Shown here one piece after another: positions 8,828 to 11,111 of a DNA stretch of 11,111 nucleotides (the stretch's first letter is position 1; each line of letters opens with the position of its first letter). The notes beneath the pieces are model-generated. The model was not told the DNA's origin. It was given only the letters and a program-made list of their open reading frames with translations, and searched no databases. Source of the stretch: Auxenochlorella pyrenoidosa (lineage: Eukaryota; Chlorophyta; Trebouxiophyceae; Chlorellales; Chlorellaceae). Both the position numbers and the translations under genes were made by a program. The stretch lies in contig KQ482050.1 in assembly GCA_001430745.1 (NCBI GenBank), positions 38,219-49,329 of the forward strand. Reading direction: 5' to 3'.

Positions 8828-10786
8828 ATGGCCGGCGCATCCCGTGTTTTGCGGTCCAACCTGCGATCGAGCAGTGATCCTCCACGTATGGAGCGGCAAA
8901 GCTTGCAGGCGGGCTGCTCGCGGCCTGCCTCAAGGCCTGTCGCGCCTGCTAGATGGCACCATGCAGCAACCGTACCCCTTATAAGTCCTGCAAGGCGCCA
9001 AAAGGTCGCGGCGAAGCAGCAGCAGGCGAGCAGCACCTTATGCTTGCCGGACTACCGCTTGCTGTGCGCTGCGAGGGCTGGTATGGTACATTCTAGCATA
9101 ACACGAGTGATCGGAACGACGCTGCCCGCCTGCGTTCGCTGCAGGCTGGTGGGGCCGAGGCAGCGGCGGCAGTGCTGGAGCGCCAGCCCACGGCGGCGCC
9201 AGAACCGGAGACGCGGCGCGAGCAGGGGCCCGGGGAGGCTGCTGCTGCGGCTGCACAGGCTTTTGAAGCGGAGGTAGAGGCGGCAATGGCAGATGGCAGG
9301 CCCAGCAGCATGGCCGAGCGGCTGCGCCGCTTGCAGCCGGCGCCCGAGGCCTCGCGAGTGCGGCGCGCCCAGCAGCAGCTGGCGCCAGTCGAGTACGACC
9401 CTGCAGGTGGGCGCCCCTGCCTGTGCTGGTTGCCTACCGCCATTGGTGCATTCGCTGGACAGAAGCCGCACAGCTTGAGGTGGATGAGAGCAGCTGGGCG
9501 GGCTGCTGGCGGGGGCCGTTCCTCCTGGCCTCCCCACCCCCGATCCTCGGCAACATGTGCGCGTCCTCTCTACACAGCGCAGCTGGGTTGCTCTCTGCCC
9601 CGACAGCAGGCACTTGTGCGCTGCTTTGTGTTGACCCCCCCCTGCAGCCGCCGAAGAGTACTTTCGTGCCCGCCCGCTCCTGGTGGCGCAGCGCGTGGCG
9701 CAGGTGGGCCGGGGCTCGGCTGGCTGCCCAGCCCGCTGTGCTCCTGTGTGCTGCGGCGCCTGCGGTCGCCATCGCAGTCGGCCGACAAGGCTTTGGAGCC
9801 TTGTCGGGCGTGCATCCCGGCGGGGCCAGCGCGTCTGCTGGGGAGTGCAGCGTGGCGGAACCGGCTGCCGAGCTGCCGCCGCTGGGCCCCCCACCCTCTT
9901 GAGTGTCTCGAGTGCAGGTGGGCGCCTACTTCCTGCGCTTCGCCACAGCGCTGGTGTCAGCGCAGGTGGATGCCGCGGTGCTGGGGGTGAAGCCGGAGCC
10001 GGGGGTGAGTGCGGGGCATGGGGGGCGCGAGGCGGGGGTTGGGGCGGGGTTGGGGCACAGAGGGGGGGTGAGGAGGAGGCTGGGCGCCAGCCGGGGTGCC
10101 TGCAACGCCGCCTGCGCCGCCCCTCCCCTGCGGCATACCCTGGTTTGCTGCTCTGCTCCGGCCTACTCCCTTGTATGTGCTGTGCAAGGTTGGCGAGGCC
10201 GCGCCGCTGCTGGCGTTGTTGGTCGGACGCGCTCAGCCTGCGCCCTGCTGTCCCCTGCAGGCAGATGCGCCGGCCCTGGTGCTCCAGGGGCTGGCGGTGA
10301 AGCTGGGCCCCACGTTTGTGAAGCTGGCACAGACCCTCAGGTGGGGCGGGCCGGAGCGGGCCGGGTGTCGTGCGTGCATGCAGGCCGCTGCGCAGGCGAC
10401 CTGCCAGCTCACATGCCACAGAGCCGGGACGAGGGGTGGAGGTGCGGACAGTGCGTGCCGTGTGCGCTCAGAAGATCTCAGAAGATCTCAGGGCTGGCAG
10501 CTGGTGGAGCTGGCCCCGCAAGTCGTCCACCCGATCTGCCGCGCCGGCTCCGCGCCCATCGGCGCCCCCGCCCCGCCCCTCCCCTCTTTTATGCATCCCC
10601 GGCAGCATGCGGCCCGACCTGATTGGGGAGAGCTACGCGGCGGCTCTGGCGGAGCTGCAGGACAACGTGGCGCCCTTCGACACGTCCACCGCCTGGGGCA
10701 TCATCGAGGCGGAGCTGGGCGCCCCCATCGGCGAGGTCTTCTCCTCCATCAGCCCGCAGCCCATCGCCTCGGCCTCGCTGGGACAG
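8828..10786 (+). CDS. ABC1/UbiB-family atypical kinase (plastid ABC1K-like), 3'-partial, six exons in window
   Basis: ABC1K proteins are atypical kinase-fold ATPases; in plants and algae many sit in plastoglobules or plastid membranes and affect prenylquinone metabolism. Exons: 8828-9025, 9145-9406, 9648-9703, 9918-10004, 10261-10340, 10606-10786, joining to 288 in-frame codons. Family landmarks in order: EYFRARPLLVAQRVAQ (about 157-172), VGAYFLRF, then LGPTFVKLAQTLSMRPDLIG (216-235), AALAELQDNVAPF, IIEAELGAP, and the alanine-rich nucleotide loop ending PIASASLGQ, where the exon stops before the expected V-Y. The kinase catalytic core lies right of the window. Residues 1-60, rich in Arg and Ser with few acids and ending RRQKVAA, look like a chloroplast transit peptide. 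The signature KxGQ reads KLAQ. Exons 2-6 are strongly supported. Exon 1 is tentative: its donor is either CAG/GCGAGC (GC type, after 9025) or AAAG/GTCGCG (after 9004), both in phase. Confidence 0.87.
8979..8985 (+). promoter_or_regulatory. TATA-like TTATAAG inside predicted ABC1K exon 1
   Basis: TTATAAG stands out in GC-rich sequence but falls within the predicted transit-peptide exon. If it were the true promoter, transcription would start near 9010 and exon 1 as drawn would be wrong. The next ATG (9040) reads only 18 codons to a stop, so I think the box is more likely incidental. Confidence 0.2.
10034..10055 (+). other. G-quadruplex motif in ABC1K intron 4
   Basis: Four runs of at least four G (10034-10038, 10041-10044, 10046-10049, 10052-10055) are separated by loops of 2, 1 and 2 bases, with more G-runs on both sides from about 10013 to 10068. 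The motif is on the coding strand, so it would be present in the pre-mRNA of intron 10005-10260. Confidence 0.85.
10467..10490 (+). repeat. 10-bp tandem duplication in ABC1K intron 5
   Basis: GAAGATCTCA occurs twice in tandem (10471-10490), preceded by a partial copy CTCA. It is intronic (10341-10605), about 115 bases before the acceptor, and looks like a recent slippage duplication. Confidence 0.85.
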
Positions 10787-11111
10787 GTGGGGGGAGCAGG
10801 CGGGCAGCCGGGCGGAGCGGGTGGGCCGACCGCCTGGCAGTCATGCTGATGATTAGAGAACAGAGTTGTGGGCTGGTTGAGCACGAGTGCTTGGGCAGAG
10901 CAGGCGGGCAGGCGGTTTGAGCGCGTGCCAGCCAAGTGTGTGCTTGCTTATCCAGCAGTGTGGTGAAGCGGGGGTGATTGCTGGCCGCCTGCGTGCCTGC
11001 CTGCCCTCGAGCTCTCATGCCGCGATGCCGGGCCGGCAGTGCGTACGCGCGACCACCCCAGGGGGCACACCCGCCGCTGCCTGCTGCTGCCTGCCACAGC
11101 CTCCAGCCCTG
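10787..11111 (+). other. Incomplete ABC1K intron 6 to window end
   Basis: The donor is GGACAG/GTGGGG. The next exon should begin with Val-Tyr and lead to the VAVK-type lysine motif; nothing like this occurs before the window ends. The intron is therefore longer than 324 bases, unlike the others, or ends just outside. The sequence holds GCAGGCGGGC-type repeats only. Confidence 0.7.

Noticed and set aside
8700..8984. Small ORF starting MSMNVNLHAP
   Set aside because: It is out of frame with the transit-peptide-like ABC1K exon and has no in-phase junction to exon 2 or family match.
9052..10419. 455-codon open frame on the minus strand
   Set aside because: It lies antisense to five clear ABC1K exons and their introns; long stop-free antisense frames are expected in such GC-rich DNA. 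Its translation is Arg/Pro/Ala-rich with no recognisable domain.

Overview
This window is nuclear DNA from a GC-rich green alga. Short introns of about 119-294 bp with CAG acceptors, alanine/glycine/serine-rich proteins and plant-type protein families point to a Chlorella-like trebouxiophyte. The lineage is an inference from style; the eukaryotic, plastid-bearing nature is well supported. All four genes I can support lie on the + strand. Their exons were joined by hand: reading frame, splice phase and family conservation agree at nearly every junction.

Layout. (1) 1-3936: the 3' part of NAA25, the auxiliary subunit of the NatB N-terminal acetyltransferase. It has six exons in the window and its 5' end lies outside; two introns appear to be GC-AG. 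(2) 3937-4620: spacer with a short imperfect repeat, then a TATA-like box near 4623. (3) 4855-5968: a two-exon gene for a probably organelle-targeted thioredoxin-fold protein whose active site has decayed to GCPF. (4) 5969-6969: about 1 kb with no convincing gene. (5) 6970-8269: a compact five-exon mTERF-family gene in which every intron is phase 0. (6) 8270-8827: spacer with a candidate TGTAA poly(A) signal. (7) 8828 to the window end: the 5' half of an ABC1/UbiB-family atypical kinase (ABC1K), six exons in the window, continuing to the right. Its signature motif reads KLAQ instead of the usual KxGQ.

The genes do not form a pathway. NAA25 acts in the cytosol at ribosomes. The other three look organelle-directed (thioredoxin-like, mTERF, ABC1K), which is common for neighbouring plant or algal nuclear genes and need not mean co-regulation. 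I found no mobile element, CRISPR array, tRNA, rRNA or new multi-gene system. The points worth checking are the GC-AG introns, the altered catalytic motifs in the thioredoxin-like and ABC1K proteins, and a strong G-quadruplex motif inside an ABC1K intron.
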